64,000 bases of DNA from Prevotella sp. 10(H) (GTDB lineage: Bacteria; Bacteroidota; Bacteroidia; Bacteroidales; Dysgonomonadaceae): positions 620,001 through 684,000 of the forward strand of contig NZ_JOMI01000003.1 of the NCBI RefSeq assembly GCF_000711235.1. Direction: 5' to 3'. Made by a program: the position numbers and the translations under genes. The notes beneath the pieces were generated by a model. That model was not told the DNA's origin. It made no database searches and saw only the letters and a program-made list of their open reading frames with translations. Each line of letters begins with the position of its first letter. Within the stretch, counting starts at the first letter, position 1. This document shows positions 50,906-60,604 of the stretch, one piece after another.

Positions 50906-52624
50906 ATGAAAAGTAATAAGAGGATATATATATGGCTCCCGCTATGCATCGCATTCAGCATTGCCATAGGGATTCTTATAGGTAATATGTTTTCGGTGTT
51001 TACTCCGGTGCGTAAAATGTTCGGGGCTAATAAGCTGGAAACCGTATTCGAATATATAAACAGGTCGTATGTAGATACAGTAAATGTCAACGAACTTGTA
51101 GAGGATGCCATTCCCTCGATAATAGCCGGGCTCGACCCTCACTCGGTATATATTTCGAAAGAAAATATGGAGTTGAGCGGCGACGAACTCGAAGGCCATT
51201 TCAGTGGAGTAGGAGTAGAGTTTATCATCAAGAACGATACTGTCAATATTGTGAATGTTTTACCGGGTGGCCCGTCGGAAGCTGTCGGCATTATTCCGGG
51301 CGACAGGCTTGTTTATGTCAACGACAGTCTTTTTGTTGGTAAAGGTCTGGGTGAAGAAAAAGTATTCAGGACACTGCGAGGAAAGAAAGATACGAAAGTA
51401 AAGATCAGGATAAAAAGAGGCACCAGTGAAGACCTCATCGATTTTGAAGTTACCCGTGCCGATGTGCCTGTAAAAACCGTACCGGCATCTTATATGCTCG
51501 ACGATAAAACGGGCTATATTAAGGTTACGAAGTTCGGCAGTACTACATACAATGAATTCATTACGGCTATCGCCAAACTGAAAAGCCTTGGCTGCGAATC
51601 GTTCATTGTAGACCTTCAACAGAACACAGGAGGATACATGGGCGCTGCCATTATGATGACAAACGAATTCCTTACCAACGGAAACATGATCGTGTATACC
51701 GAAGGCCGTTCATATCCGCGTGAAAATGTATTTGCTGACGGTTCGGGAACATGCAAGGATAACCAGCTGATTGTACTTATCGACGAAGGAAGTGCTTCGG
51801 CCAGTGAGATTTTTGCGGGAGCCATGCAGGACAATGACCGTGGGCTGATAGTAGGCCGCCGTTCATTCGGAAAAGGTCTTGTGCAGAACAGATTTACATT
51901 TAAAGACGGTTCGGCATTGCAGCTGACTATCGCACGCTATCATACTCCGTCGGGAAGATGCATACAAAAGGCATATAAGAAAGGCGAACGTAAGGATTAC
52001 GACATGGACTTACTGAATAGGTACAACCGTGGTGAATTCTCGAGCCGCGACAGCATAAAACTGGATAATCTGCCGTTGTTCCACACACTTGCTGGCAGAC
52101 CTGTATACGGTGATGATGGTATCTTATCGGATGTGTTTGTGCCTCGGGATACTGTCGGCATCAATTCGTATTACCTGAGGGTAGCCAATAGCGGAATGAT
52201 GCGTGAGTATTCTTATGTATACACCGAGAAGAGCCGCGAAGCTTTAATGAAGTATAAGACATGGCAGGAAGCCGATAAATACTTATCGACACAGCCGCTT
52301 GTTGACTATCTCGTAGAGTATGCTTATGCCAAAGGTATACGCCGTCAGCCTTATCTGATTGCCGAATCGAGGAAGCTGTTGCAAACTCAGTTGCAAGCCT
52401 TTGTGATACGCAATATTTTTGGTGAAGAAGGTTTCTATCAGGTATTCCAGCGGGATGACCTGATCATAAAAGAGTCCATGAGGTTGATTAAGTCCAACAA
52501 AGCGACAAAGGATGCTATCAGGGAAGGACTTTATAATACGGTTTCGGATAATATGAGAATGACCGGCCCGGGACTTATACTGTCGCCGATGCAATACTTC
52601 GAACGTCAGATACTGGTAGTCTAA
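50906..52624 (+). CDS. S41 family carboxy-terminal processing protease (CtpA-like)
   Basis: An envelope serine protease of 572 residues with an N-terminal membrane anchor (IWLPLCIAFSIAIGILIGNMF), a PDZ domain (about 85-170; HFSGVGVEFIIKND, VLPGGPSEAVGIIPGD) and the S41 catalytic core. The Ser-Lys dyad is S298 in GSASASEIFAG and K323 in RRSFGKGLVQ, with 25-residue spacing as in Prc. A C-terminal extension of about 170 residues follows the core. Such enzymes trim exported proteins or peptidoglycan hydrolase partners. Cotranscribed with the dCMP deaminase gene; a strong terminator follows. Confidence 0.95.
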   Translation: MKSNKRIYIWLPLCIAFSIAIGILIGNMFSVFTPVRKMFGANKLETVFEYINRSYVDTVNVNELVEDAIPSIIAGLDPHSVYISKENMELSGDELEGHFSGVGVEFIIKNDTVNIVNVLPGGPSEAVGIIPGDRLVYVNDSLFVGKGLGEEKVFRTLRGKKDTKVKIRIKRGTSEDLIDFEVTRADVPVKTVPASYMLDDKTGYIKVTKFGSTTYNEFITAIAKLKSLGCESFIVDLQQNTGGYMGAAIMMTNEFLTNGNMIVYTEGRSYPRENVFADGSGTCKDNQLIVLIDEGSASASEIFAGAMQDNDRGLIVGRRSFGKGLVQNRFTFKDGSALQLTIARYHTPSGRCIQKAYKKGERKDYDMDLLNRYNRGEFSSRDSIKLDNLPLFHTLAGRPVYGDDGILSDVFVPRDTVGINSYYLRVANSGMMREYSYVYTEKSREALMKYKTWQEADKYLSTQPLVDYLVEYAYAKGIRRQPYLIAESRKLLQTQLQAFVIRNIFGEEGFYQVFQRDDLIIKESMRLIKSNKATKDAIREGLYNTVSDNMRMTGPGLILSPMQYFERQILVV

Positions 52625-52647
52625 ATAACAATCAAGATATAAAATAT

Positions 52648-52679
52648 AAGCATGGATGTAATATTCCATGCTTTTTTTA
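52648..52679 (+). terminator. intrinsic terminator after the S41 protease gene
   Basis: A 9-bp stem AAGCATGGA / TCCATGCTT with an 8-nt loop, followed by TTTTTTAT. Confidence 0.92.
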
Positions 52680-52743
52680 TCTTTACCGTGTAACTTTTCT
52701 GTTGTCATATACGTCATAGTAGAAAATATAACCAAATACACCT

Positions 52744-53847
52744 ATGAAATACTTTTATCTGTTTCTCATCTTTCTTTCCTTATCCATATTTACATATGCA
52801 CAGAAAGATAAAACTTATGTGGTGAAAACTAATACCGATAAAGTTAAGCTTATTGTAAACGGTGACACCTCAGAAGATGATTTGCAATTTTCGAAAGAGA
52901 AGAGCGATACAGTCCGGATTTCGATAGCCATTGAACCTTTAAATATATCGATGATTACGGATATAGACAGTATCTCAGTCCGTGTTCCGGAAGATGAAAG
53001 AGGTATATTTATATTTCAAAAAGAAGGAATGAAACCGCTTGTAGCCATTTTTTATAATGGAATGGAGAAGAATAATATTAGTTTTGACCGGATTAATAAA
53101 AACTCTCAGTTCAGGTTCATTTATGAGAAAGGAGAAAATAATCCTTATTTACAAAAGCTAAGAGCAGAATATCCTATCGATAGTATTGCCTCAAAAGGCG
53201 CAACCGATATTGAAAAAGTTCGTCATATTGCATCATGGGTTCATAACCTCTGGAAGCATGACGGATATAACGAACCAAAGCAAAGCGATGCATTATATAT
53301 ACTTGAGCAGGTAAAACAGGGACAGCGTTTTCGTTGTGTGGAATATGGTATTGTTACCACTGCCTGTCTGAATTCAATAGGCTTGCCCTCACGAACATTG
53401 GCACTCAAGACGAAGGATGTAGAAACAAGACCGTCGGGCGCAGGGCATGTGGTATTGGAAGTTTTCCTTAAAGACCTCAACAAATGGGTGATGGTCGATC
53501 CACAATGGGATGCAATAGCCTATCTGGACGGAGTTCCTCTCAATGCAGTGGAGTTTCAGGAGGCAGTTACTCACAAGAAGGATGTAGATATAAAATCTAG
53601 TGATAAGGAGATTTCCAAAGAGCAGTATAAAAGCTGGATATATCCTTACTTATATTACTTTTCTTATAAATTCGATAATAGAGAGAATATTTCAAGAGAG
53701 GATCGTTTTACCATCGACGGTAAAACAGATATTATGTTGGTGCCTGTAGGAGTGAAAAAACCTACTGTATTTCAAGGGCGTTTCCCAATCAACTATTGCA
53801 TTTATACGAATTCTATTCAGGATTTTTATGGTGCTCCTGAATTATAA
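52744..53847 (+). CDS. secreted transglutaminase-like protein
   Basis: A 367-residue exported protein with a signal peptide (FYLFLIFLSLSIFTYAQ). Residues 20-130 form an extra N-terminal domain of unknown type. The transglutaminase-like fold follows with a complete Cys-His-Asp triad: C198 in RFRCVEYGIV, H235 in GAGHVVLEVF and D252 in WVMVDPQWD. Bacterial members of this superfamily are mostly cysteine proteases or amidases rather than cross-linkers. It is an isolated plus-strand gene converging with the GT87-like gene. Confidence 0.85.
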   Translation: MKYFYLFLIFLSLSIFTYAQKDKTYVVKTNTDKVKLIVNGDTSEDDLQFSKEKSDTVRISIAIEPLNISMITDIDSISVRVPEDERGIFIFQKEGMKPLVAIFYNGMEKNNISFDRINKNSQFRFIYEKGENNPYLQKLRAEYPIDSIASKGATDIEKVRHIASWVHNLWKHDGYNEPKQSDALYILEQVKQGQRFRCVEYGIVTTACLNSIGLPSRTLALKTKDVETRPSGAGHVVLEVFLKDLNKWVMVDPQWDAIAYLDGVPLNAVEFQEAVTHKKDVDIKSSDKEISKEQYKSWIYPYLYYFSYKFDNRENISREDRFTIDGKTDIMLVPVGVKKPTVFQGRFPINYCIYTNSIQDFYGAPEL

Positions 53848-53851
53848 ATCA

Positions 53852-55084
53852 CTATTCAGAACCTTTGCTTTCGGTGAAATAAAGTGATGAAAGTTTATCA
53901 GAGGATTTTTTGAATGTTATAAGCTGATAAACCAATGTCAGCCACACTATCAGGTAAGGAAGAGCCTTAAGTGAATACGGCCTTATTATCTCTTTCCTAA
54001 CAAATCCGGGAACGATGTCCGAACCTGCACATAGCGTGACAAACAATGTGAATACAAACAGTATAATTACATATTTGCTTCGGGGCTTCTTTTGTATCAG
54101 AAACCATAAAGCTACTCCTGTAATAGCAATAATATAGGTGCTGTTTTCCGACCCTGTACTGAAAAGGACAATGCACATCAGCGCTGATGCCAGCAGCCCG
54201 TATTGATATACCGGATTATTATATGCTTTTACCTGTATGTATTGCAGTGCAAACAAAATGAAAGCCGGTAAGAGTATAAATAAATTAAGTCCTTGAATAC
54301 CTGATACCCGCTGAATCATTCCCAATGCAGAAACATTCTGATAGATAGATCCGGCGTTCAGCTCATTTTTTAAGGTCAATGATTCGTACCAGTCGGCATA
54401 ACTTTGGACTATGAACTGGGGCGAGGATATAATCATCGGAAGAACGAAGAATATAACTCCCCATAGAATCAGATAACCGATAAGTTTTAGCTTATGGCGG
54501 GAGAAGAAAAAGAAAGCGAGTCCGACTATTCCATATAGTTTGATGAACAGCCCCAGCATAATAAAACAGGCTGCCCAAAAGTCTTTTTCGGACTTTATAC
54601 AGATAAAGGTACCTATCACCAGAGCGGCTATAAGTGTATTAGTCTGGCTATTGGTAGCATTCAGATAGACCTCATGCATGGCAATCCAGTAAATGATAAC
54701 CTTACCTTTCCACGACATGGGCAGTTTGTATATTGCTATTAGCAATGTGGCGGCAATAACCATTTCCCACAAAGGTATTCCAAGGAAATCGGGTAATAAT
54801 GCAAACGGCGCTATGATTATACTGAATAGCGGGCCGTAATGATTGGTATCGAAGTATTGTTCAGGGTATTCGGCATAGAGATTGACCTGATCTATGGTAT
54901 GATAAAATACATGCTTGAATATCTGATAATTGTTTGCCTTATGGATGTGGCTGATCCCCGCTATCAAAGCGGCCCCTATCCAAAGTGCAAAAATAAGCCT
55001 TTTATCATAGAATATTGGTCTCTGAAAGAATCTGGATATGGCATTCATGCTGACTGCTTTTATAGTTTTGGGTAACAATATCAT
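53852..55084 (-). CDS. GT87/DUF2029-type membrane glycosyltransferase
   Basis: A polytopic membrane protein of about 410 residues with roughly ten helices, resembling polyprenol-phosphate-sugar-dependent transferases (GT-C fold). An acidic periplasmic-loop segment (NLYAEYPEQYFDTNHYGPLFSI) after the first helix, plus YLNATNSQTNTLIAAL, fits the DUF2029 family, where the loop carries the catalytic Asp/Glu. ATG 55084 follows a GAGG-like sequence. However, a TATTTTTG promoter box at 55094-55101 is so close that the next ATG (55048, MNAISRFF) may be the true start. Substrate unknown. Confidence 0.8.
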   Translation of the reverse strand: MILLPKTIKAVSMNAISRFFQRPIFYDKRLIFALWIGAALIAGISHIHKANNYQIFKHVFYHTIDQVNLYAEYPEQYFDTNHYGPLFSIIIAPFALLPDFLGIPLWEMVIAATLLIAIYKLPMSWKGKVIIYWIAMHEVYLNATNSQTNTLIAALVIGTFICIKSEKDFWAACFIMLGLFIKLYGIVGLAFFFFSRHKLKLIGYLILWGVIFFVLPMIISSPQFIVQSYADWYESLTLKNELNAGSIYQNVSALGMIQRVSGIQGLNLFILLPAFILFALQYIQVKAYNNPVYQYGLLASALMCIVLFSTGSENSTYIIAITGVALWFLIQKKPRSKYVIILFVFTLFVTLCAGSDIVPGFVRKEIIRPYSLKALPYLIVWLTLVYQLITFKKSSDKLSSLYFTESKGSE

Positions 55085-55093
55085 TTTAAGCCT

Positions 55094-55101
55094 CAAAAAT
55101 A
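55094..55101 (-). promoter_or_regulatory. -7 box (TATTTTTG) for the GT87-like gene
   Basis: A perfect TAnnTTTG on the minus strand. Its mirror partner for the divergent gene lies at 55124-55131. If it is used, translation from ATG 55084 would be nearly leaderless. Confidence 0.4.
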
Positions 55102-55123
55102 GGATAATATTACCGAAGAAATG

Positions 55124-55131
55124 TATTTTTG
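55124..55131 (+). promoter_or_regulatory. -7 box (TATTTTTG) for the 5-formyl-THF cyclo-ligase gene
   Basis: A perfect TAnnTTTG, 61 nt before the ATG, divergent from the GT87-like promoter box. Confidence 0.45.
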
Positions 55132-55192
55132 TCGGAGATTTCTATTTACGGGCTGAGATAAACCGGATATAACAGCCTCAAATCAGACAAAA

Positions 55193-55750
55193 ATGAATAA
55201 TATACCACAAGCAAAAGATAAGCTCAGAAAGGAAATATCTTCGTTGAAAAGGGGATTTACACAGGCAGATTTAGCCAATCGTTCCGAAGAAGTCTTATCC
55301 GTCCTAGAACTGACAGGTGTTTTTCAACAAGCTAAAAATATATTTATCTATAACAGTATGGAAGACGAAGTGCAGACTTTCAGCTTTGTACATAAATGGG
55401 AGGCAGAAAAAAACTTCTATATGCCTGTCATAGTCAATGAAGATATGCTTTGGCGAAAATGTACATCGTCTACTGTCTTTAAGCAGTCGGCTTACGGCAT
55501 TATGGAACCTGTCGGAGATGAGTTTACCGATTATAAGAAAGTTGATCTGTTAATAATTCCGGGAATCGCATTTGATCGTAAGATGAACCGGCTAGGAAGG
55601 GGTAAAGGATATTACGACCGTTTTTTGCCTCAAATAAAATCACCTAAAATGGGTATATGTTTCGAGTTTCAATTATTAGATCAGATTCCGGCAGACAAGA
55701 ACGATATAAAAATGGATTACATAGTGTCCGAAAATGAGTTGATCTGGTGA
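55193..55750 (+). CDS. 5-formyltetrahydrofolate cyclo-ligase
   Basis: A 185-residue cytoplasmic enzyme (MTHFS) that uses ATP to turn 5-formyl-THF into 5,10-methenyl-THF. The N-terminal AKDKLRKEISSLKR start is typical, FNYNSMEDEV-like sequence (IFIYNSMEDEVQT) binds folate, and the ATP/phosphate motif is NRLGRGKGYYDRFLP. It ends soon after MDYIVSENELIW, as usual. With purU at 60605 it marks folate one-carbon recycling in this region, though the two are not in one operon. Confidence 0.95.
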   Translation: MNNIPQAKDKLRKEISSLKRGFTQADLANRSEEVLSVLELTGVFQQAKNIFIYNSMEDEVQTFSFVHKWEAEKNFYMPVIVNEDMLWRKCTSSTVFKQSAYGIMEPVGDEFTDYKKVDLLIIPGIAFDRKMNRLGRGKGYYDRFLPQIKSPKMGICFEFQLLDQIPADKNDIKMDYIVSENELIW

Positions 55751-55780
55751 TCTGGTTTTTAATGTTTTTATACAATTTAC

Positions 55781-55812
55781 TCGTAGCTCGTAACCTGTAA
55801 CTTGTAACTAAA
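55781..55812 (+). repeat. GTTAC-type element fragment
   Basis: ACTCGTAGCTCGTAACCTGT followed by AACTTGTAACT resembles one arm of the inverted repeat between phoB and phoR (CTCGTAACTGGTAAC). It has no facing second arm here. It lies in the spacer between the cyclo-ligase and GNAT-like genes. Confidence 0.5.
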
Positions 55813-55850
55813 TAGTATCTTTACACCCGTAATAAAACAGGAATATAAAT

Positions 55851-56990
55851 ATGTCTGTATTAATAAAAGAAGTAAGTGAAAGTGACAAGGCTTTGAAGAA
55901 AGCATTTGTGAAATTTCCTATCAAATTATATAAAGATTGCCCGTATTATGTGCCCTCTCTTATTCTAGATGAACTGGATACGTTGGATGTAAAAAAGAAT
56001 CCGGCTTTCGATTTCTGCGAGATGCAGCTTTTCCTCGCCTATAAGGATGACAAAATAGTCGGCCGTATAGGTGCTATTATCAATCATAAAGCCAATGAAG
56101 TGTGGAATGAAAAGCATGCCCGCTTTAGCTTTGTCGATTTCATCGATGATAATGAGGTGGTAGACGCACTGTTTTCAGCGGCTATAAAATGGGTAAAAGG
56201 CAAAGGTATGAATGCCATTGTCGGCCCTATGGGATTTACCGACCTCGATCCTGAGGGGATGCTTATCAAAGGATTCGATCAGGTAAGTACAATGGCTACA
56301 AAATACAGCTATCCGTATTATGTGACTCAGATTGAGCGTCTAGGCTTCGAAAAGGAAGCCGACTGGAACGAGTACCGGATTCCGGTGCCTCATGAGGTTC
56401 CGGAAAGACATCAGCGCATAGCCAATATGGTAGCGAAACGATATGGGTTGAAGGTATTAAAATTTAAGAACCTGAAACAGATAACACCTTATGTAGACAG
56501 GCTGTTCCGATTAATGAATGAAGCTTATAAGCCTCTTTATGGCTTTGCACCGCTCACTCAGAAACAGATAGATCACTATGTGAAAATGTATGTTCCTCTT
56601 TTGCGTTGGGATATTGTATCAATCATCATCAAAGAGGAAACAGACGAAGTGGTCGGTTTTGGAATAGGTATGCCCAGCCTTTCGCGCGGACTGATCAAAT
56701 CGGGAGGTAAACTATTCCCTTTCGGTTGGTATCATCTGGTAAAAGACTTGAAAAGCAAGAAAAACCCGGTTATAGACTTGCTGCTGATAGGTATAGCCCC
56801 CGAATATCAGGGAAAAGGTGTGAATGCTATAATCTTTAACGATTTTATCCCGTCGGCTTACAAATGCGGATTTCAATTCGCCGAATCTAACCCTGAACTT
56901 GAAATGAATAATAAGGTCGCATCGCTTTGGGACGGATTTAATGCCGAAAATCATAAGATGCGCAGGGCGTATATAAAGCACATCGATTAA
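55851..56990 (+). CDS. GNAT-like hypothetical protein (about 380 aa)
   Basis: A cytoplasmic 379-residue protein with acetyltransferase-like features. The C-terminal half has a GNAT beta4-alpha3 pattern (DLLLIGIAPEYQGKGVNAIIFNDFI) with the acetyl-CoA phosphate loop PEYQGKGV. The N-terminal half has a second, degenerate GNAT-like segment (MQLFLAYKDDKIVGRIGAIINHKANE). The distinctive VGPMGFTDLDPEGMLIKGFDQ motif is conserved in this family as I recall it. Substrate unknown. A one-off -7 box (TATCTTTA) lies 28 nt upstream. Confidence 0.78.
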   Translation: MSVLIKEVSESDKALKKAFVKFPIKLYKDCPYYVPSLILDELDTLDVKKNPAFDFCEMQLFLAYKDDKIVGRIGAIINHKANEVWNEKHARFSFVDFIDDNEVVDALFSAAIKWVKGKGMNAIVGPMGFTDLDPEGMLIKGFDQVSTMATKYSYPYYVTQIERLGFEKEADWNEYRIPVPHEVPERHQRIANMVAKRYGLKVLKFKNLKQITPYVDRLFRLMNEAYKPLYGFAPLTQKQIDHYVKMYVPLLRWDIVSIIIKEETDEVVGFGIGMPSLSRGLIKSGGKLFPFGWYHLVKDLKSKKNPVIDLLLIGIAPEYQGKGVNAIIFNDFIPSAYKCGFQFAESNPELEMNNKVASLWDGFNAENHKMRRAYIKHID

Positions 56991-57061
56991 GCCTCTGCAA
57001 TACTTGTGAATACAGGCAGAAGATATAATTCTTTTGCTAACTCTATAACCTTAATCTTACT

Positions 57062-58618
57062 ATGTATAGACAATTATTATTGATCTGTTTATCACTCATT
57101 TCGTTGTCTGCTTTCTCTCAAACGGGTAATGATGGCAAAATGGATTCGGAAAGTTATCGTCCTCAATTTCATTTTTCGCCCAAAGAAGGATGGATGAGCG
57201 ATCCCAACGGTCTTGTATATTACGATGGCGAATATCATTTATGTTATCAACATATCCCCAATGGTTCATCAGGGCAGCATTGGGGGCACGCCATAAGTAA
57301 GGATTTGCTGCATTGGGAATATATGCCTATAGCACTTTATCCGGATAGTTTGGGTTTCATTTTTTCAGGATGCACTGTTGTCGATCATAATAATACATCA
57401 GGACTAGGCTCGAAAGATAACCCTCCGTTAATTGCGATTTTCACATATCATAATGGAGTAGCTGAGAGAAACGGCGATATCAGAACAGAATCGCAGGCAA
57501 TTGCATACAGCTTAGATAAAGGCCGAAGCTGGATCAAATACGATAAGAATCCTGTTATACCAAATCCCGGAATTAAAGATTTCCGCGATCCCAAAGTCAT
57601 TTGGAATAAGCAGACTGATAAATGGCTTATGGCGCTTGCAGCAGGGTCTGTCATCAAATTCTACGAATCGGAAAATAGTCTCGACTGGAAATACCTCAGT
57701 GAATTTGGCGAGGGTAAGGGGTCGCATGTCGGCCCATGGGAATGCCCTGACTTCTTTCCTTTGAAGGTAAAAGGCAGCGGGGAAACTAAATGGGTTTTAC
57801 TTGTCAGCGTTGTAGATTTTACTAATACCCCTGATCGTTTGACTACCGCGACACAGTATTTTATCGGTGATTTCGATGGAAAAGACTTCTCTTGTGATCA
57901 AACGGATACATTATGGATCGATCATGGGAAAGATTGCTATGCGGGAGTGACTTTCGATAATGCACCGGATAACCGCCGTATTTTTGTGGCCTGGATGAAT
58001 TCACATCAGTATGGAGGGCAGGCCCGGGGTATATTTACACATCACTGGTCGGGTGCAGCGACATTTCCTCGCGAACTGTCATTGGTGAAGGACAAGAATA
58101 ATTATCGTTTAGATATTCAGCCTGTAAAAGAAATTGTAGGATTGTATGGAAAACAAGCCAAATTAGATAAGGCAAAAATTGAAGGAACTCTGAATATCTC
58201 GGATAAATTACAATTCAAAGCCAATCAGGCGGAACTGAAATTAAACTTTTCTTCACAGTCACTTCCTGAAAAATATGGAGTATGTCTGAAAAATAATAAT
58301 GGAGAGTTTATAGAGCTTGGTTTCGATAAAAAACTGCAACGCTTTTATGTGGACAGGACAAATGCTACGGGAGTTAAATTTCACGATAGATTCGCATCTT
58401 TTCAGACCTCTTTGCCTTATAATCCGGAAAAAGAAATACAGTGGCGTATTTTAGTAGATGTAAGTTCTGTCGAAATGTTTGTCGGAGATAATCAGATAGT
58501 GTTTTCTGACATCTTTTTCCCTTCATCAGCATTCGACATTATCGAAATATTCACAGAAGGTGGTACAGTTAATCTTAAAAGCGGTTCTGTAACGGAATTG
58601 AAGTCTATTTTGAAATAG
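57062..58618 (+). CDS. secreted GH32 fructan hydrolase (levanase/inulinase/invertase-like)
   Basis: A 518-residue exported glycosidase with a signal peptide (LLLICLSLISLSAFSQ). The five-bladed beta-propeller catalytic triad is intact: nucleophile D47 in WMSDPNGLVYY, transition-state stabiliser D176 in DFRDPKV and acid/base E227 in WECPDFF. The C-terminal beta-sandwich occupies about 370-515. GH32 enzymes release fructose from sucrose, inulin or levan. The short EGWMSDPNG N-terminus and ECPDFF favour the exo-acting group. No SusC/SusD pair, fructokinase or regulator adjoins it, which is unusual for Bacteroidales fructan use. Specificity is undetermined. Confidence 0.95.
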   Translation: MYRQLLLICLSLISLSAFSQTGNDGKMDSESYRPQFHFSPKEGWMSDPNGLVYYDGEYHLCYQHIPNGSSGQHWGHAISKDLLHWEYMPIALYPDSLGFIFSGCTVVDHNNTSGLGSKDNPPLIAIFTYHNGVAERNGDIRTESQAIAYSLDKGRSWIKYDKNPVIPNPGIKDFRDPKVIWNKQTDKWLMALAAGSVIKFYESENSLDWKYLSEFGEGKGSHVGPWECPDFFPLKVKGSGETKWVLLVSVVDFTNTPDRLTTATQYFIGDFDGKDFSCDQTDTLWIDHGKDCYAGVTFDNAPDNRRIFVAWMNSHQYGGQARGIFTHHWSGAATFPRELSLVKDKNNYRLDIQPVKEIVGLYGKQAKLDKAKIEGTLNISDKLQFKANQAELKLNFSSQSLPEKYGVCLKNNNGEFIELGFDKKLQRFYVDRTNATGVKFHDRFASFQTSLPYNPEKEIQWRILVDVSSVEMFVGDNQIVFSDIFFPSSAFDIIEIFTEGGTVNLKSGSVTELKSILK

Positions 58619-58744
58619 TCTATATTAGCCACGTTATAAAATGATCTTTTTAACGAATGACTTGATAACTTGGTATTCATACTTGCCATTTTTTTTGTAT
58701 TTTTACACTGCGTTTTTCATTATTAGTGTTTTATAAAATTTTGT

Positions 58745-60598
58745 ATGGAAGAAGAGAAAATCGAACTACCCGAAATTAATTATTCCGATGATGATATAAA
58801 AACCCTCGACTGGCAGGAGCATATCCGTCGCCGTCCAGGGATGTATATCGGTAAGCTGGGCGACGGCTCGTCTGCTGATGACGGTATCTATGTGCTGCTC
58901 AAAGAGGTGCTTGATAACTCTATCGATGAATACATGATGGGATTTGGAAAGACTATCGAAGTAACTATCGAAGAGGGTGCTGTCAGGGTGCGAGATCATG
59001 GACGTGGTGTACCTCTCGGAAAGGTAAAAGATGTTTCATCTAAAATGAATACGGGCGCTAAATACGATTCCAAAGCATTCAAAAAATCAGTAGGATTGAA
59101 TGGGGTAGGGATCAAGGCGGTAAATGCTCTTTCGTCCATGTTTATGATGCAAAGTTTCCGTGACGGGCAAACTACATCGGTTGAATACAGCAAAGCACTG
59201 GTAACAAAAGAAAACGCGATAGAATCTACAACAGAAGACAACGGAACCCTCATCGAGTTTATTCCTGACAATACTATCTTTACGAATTACAATTTCAGGG
59301 ACGATTATGTCGAAAGCCTGTTGAAGAATTATGTATTCCTGAATACAGGGCTTACAATAATCTATAACGGTAAAAAGTTCTTTTCCAAAAACGGACTTGT
59401 CGACCTGCTGAATGAAAATATGACTTCTGATCCTCTTTATCCCATTATACATCTTAAAGATACGGATATCGAGGTGGTGATTACGCATACCGATCAGTAT
59501 GGAGAGGAATATTACTCTTTTGTAAACGGCCAGCATACAACACAAGGCGGCACGCATCAATCCGCATTTCGGGAATCGCTTTCCCGTGTGATAAAGGAAT
59601 ACTATAATAAGAATTTCGACTATGCCGATATCCGCAGTGGAATTGTCGCTGCTATCAGCGTGAAAGTTGAAGAACCTGTCTTCGAATCACAGACAAAGAC
59701 CAAACTAGGGTCAAAAGATATGGGGCCGGGAGGGCCGTCGGTACAGAAGTTTATCGGTGATTTCCTCAAAAAAGAACTCGATAACTTCCTACATAAAAAT
59801 ACGGAAACATCCGAAGCCCTCTTAAAGAAGATACTGGAGTCGGAAAAGGAACGTAAAGCGATAGCGGGAGTTACCAAACTAGCCCGCGAACGTGCCAAAA
59901 AGGCGAATCTACATAATAAGAAACTACGTGACTGCCGCATCCACTATAATGATAATAAAGGCGACAATCTCGATGAAACCAGTATTTTTATCACCGAGGG
60001 AGATTCGGCCAGTGGCTCTATAACCAAGAGCCGTAACCCTAATTTGCAGGCAGTGTTCAGTCTGCGAGGTAAGCCTCTGAACAGTTTCGGCCTTACCAAA
60101 AAGATTGTGTATGAAAATGAAGAGTTCAACCTCCTACAGGCGGCTTTAAATATTGAAGACGGAATAGACGGATTACGCTACAACAAAATCATAATAGCTA
60201 CCGATGCCGATACGGACGGGATGCATATACGTTTGTTGATACTGACATTCTTCCTGCAGTTCTTTCCCGATCTTATAAAGAAGAATCATGTATATATCCT
60301 GCAGACACCGCTTTTCCGGGTTCGTAACAAGAAGGAAACATTTTATTGCTATACGGAAGAAGAGCGCATTGCTGCAATAAAAAAATTAGGCGCAAATCCG
60401 GAGATAACCCGATTCAAAGGTCTGGGTGAAATTTCACCAGATGAATTCGTACATTTTATAGGTAAAGATATGCGTCTCGACAAAGTATCGATGAAAAAGG
60501 AAGACCTTGTAGGAAATATGCTCAATTTCTATATGGGTAAAAATACACCGGAGAGACAGGAATTTATTATAGATAATCTTGTCATAGAAGAAGACTGA
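58745..60598 (+). CDS. parE: DNA topoisomerase IV subunit B
   Basis: The ATPase subunit of a type IIA topoisomerase, 617 residues. GHKL ATPase motifs: [24 protein letters not shown] and [20 protein letters not shown] motifs: E418 in TEGDSASG and D487-A-D-T-D-G in [10 protein letters not shown], with the PlfRVRN-type QTPLFRVRN. The C-terminal RFKGLGEI region follows. Its length is shorter than typical GyrB and matches Bacteroidetes ParE. The partner parC is not in the window. purU follows by 6 nt. Confidence 0.93.
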   Translation: MEEEKIELPEINYSDDDIKTLDWQEHIRRRPGMYIGKLGDGSSADDGIYVLLKEVLDNSIDEYMMGFGKTIEVTIEEGAVRVRDHGRGVPLGKVKDVSSKMNTGAKYDSKAFKKSVGLNGVGIKAVNALSSMFMMQSFRDGQTTSVEYSKALVTKENAIESTTEDNGTLIEFIPDNTIFTNYNFRDDYVESLLKNYVFLNTGLTIIYNGKKFFSKNGLVDLLNENMTSDPLYPIIHLKDTDIEVVITHTDQYGEEYYSFVNGQHTTQGGTHQSAFRESLSRVIKEYYNKNFDYADIRSGIVAAISVKVEEPVFESQTKTKLGSKDMGPGGPSVQKFIGDFLKKELDNFLHKNTETSEALLKKILESEKERKAIAGVTKLARERAKKANLHNKKLRDCRIHYNDNKGDNLDETSIFITEGDSASGSITKSRNPNLQAVFSLRGKPLNSFGLTKKIVYENEEFNLLQAALNIEDGIDGLRYNKIIIATDADTDGMHIRLLILTFFLQFFPDLIKKNHVYILQTPLFRVRNKKETFYCYTEEERIAAIKKLGANPEITRFKGLGEISPDEFVHFIGKDMRLDKVSMKKEDLVGNMLNFYMGKNTPERQEFIIDNLVIEED

Positions 60599-60604
60599 TT
60601 TACA

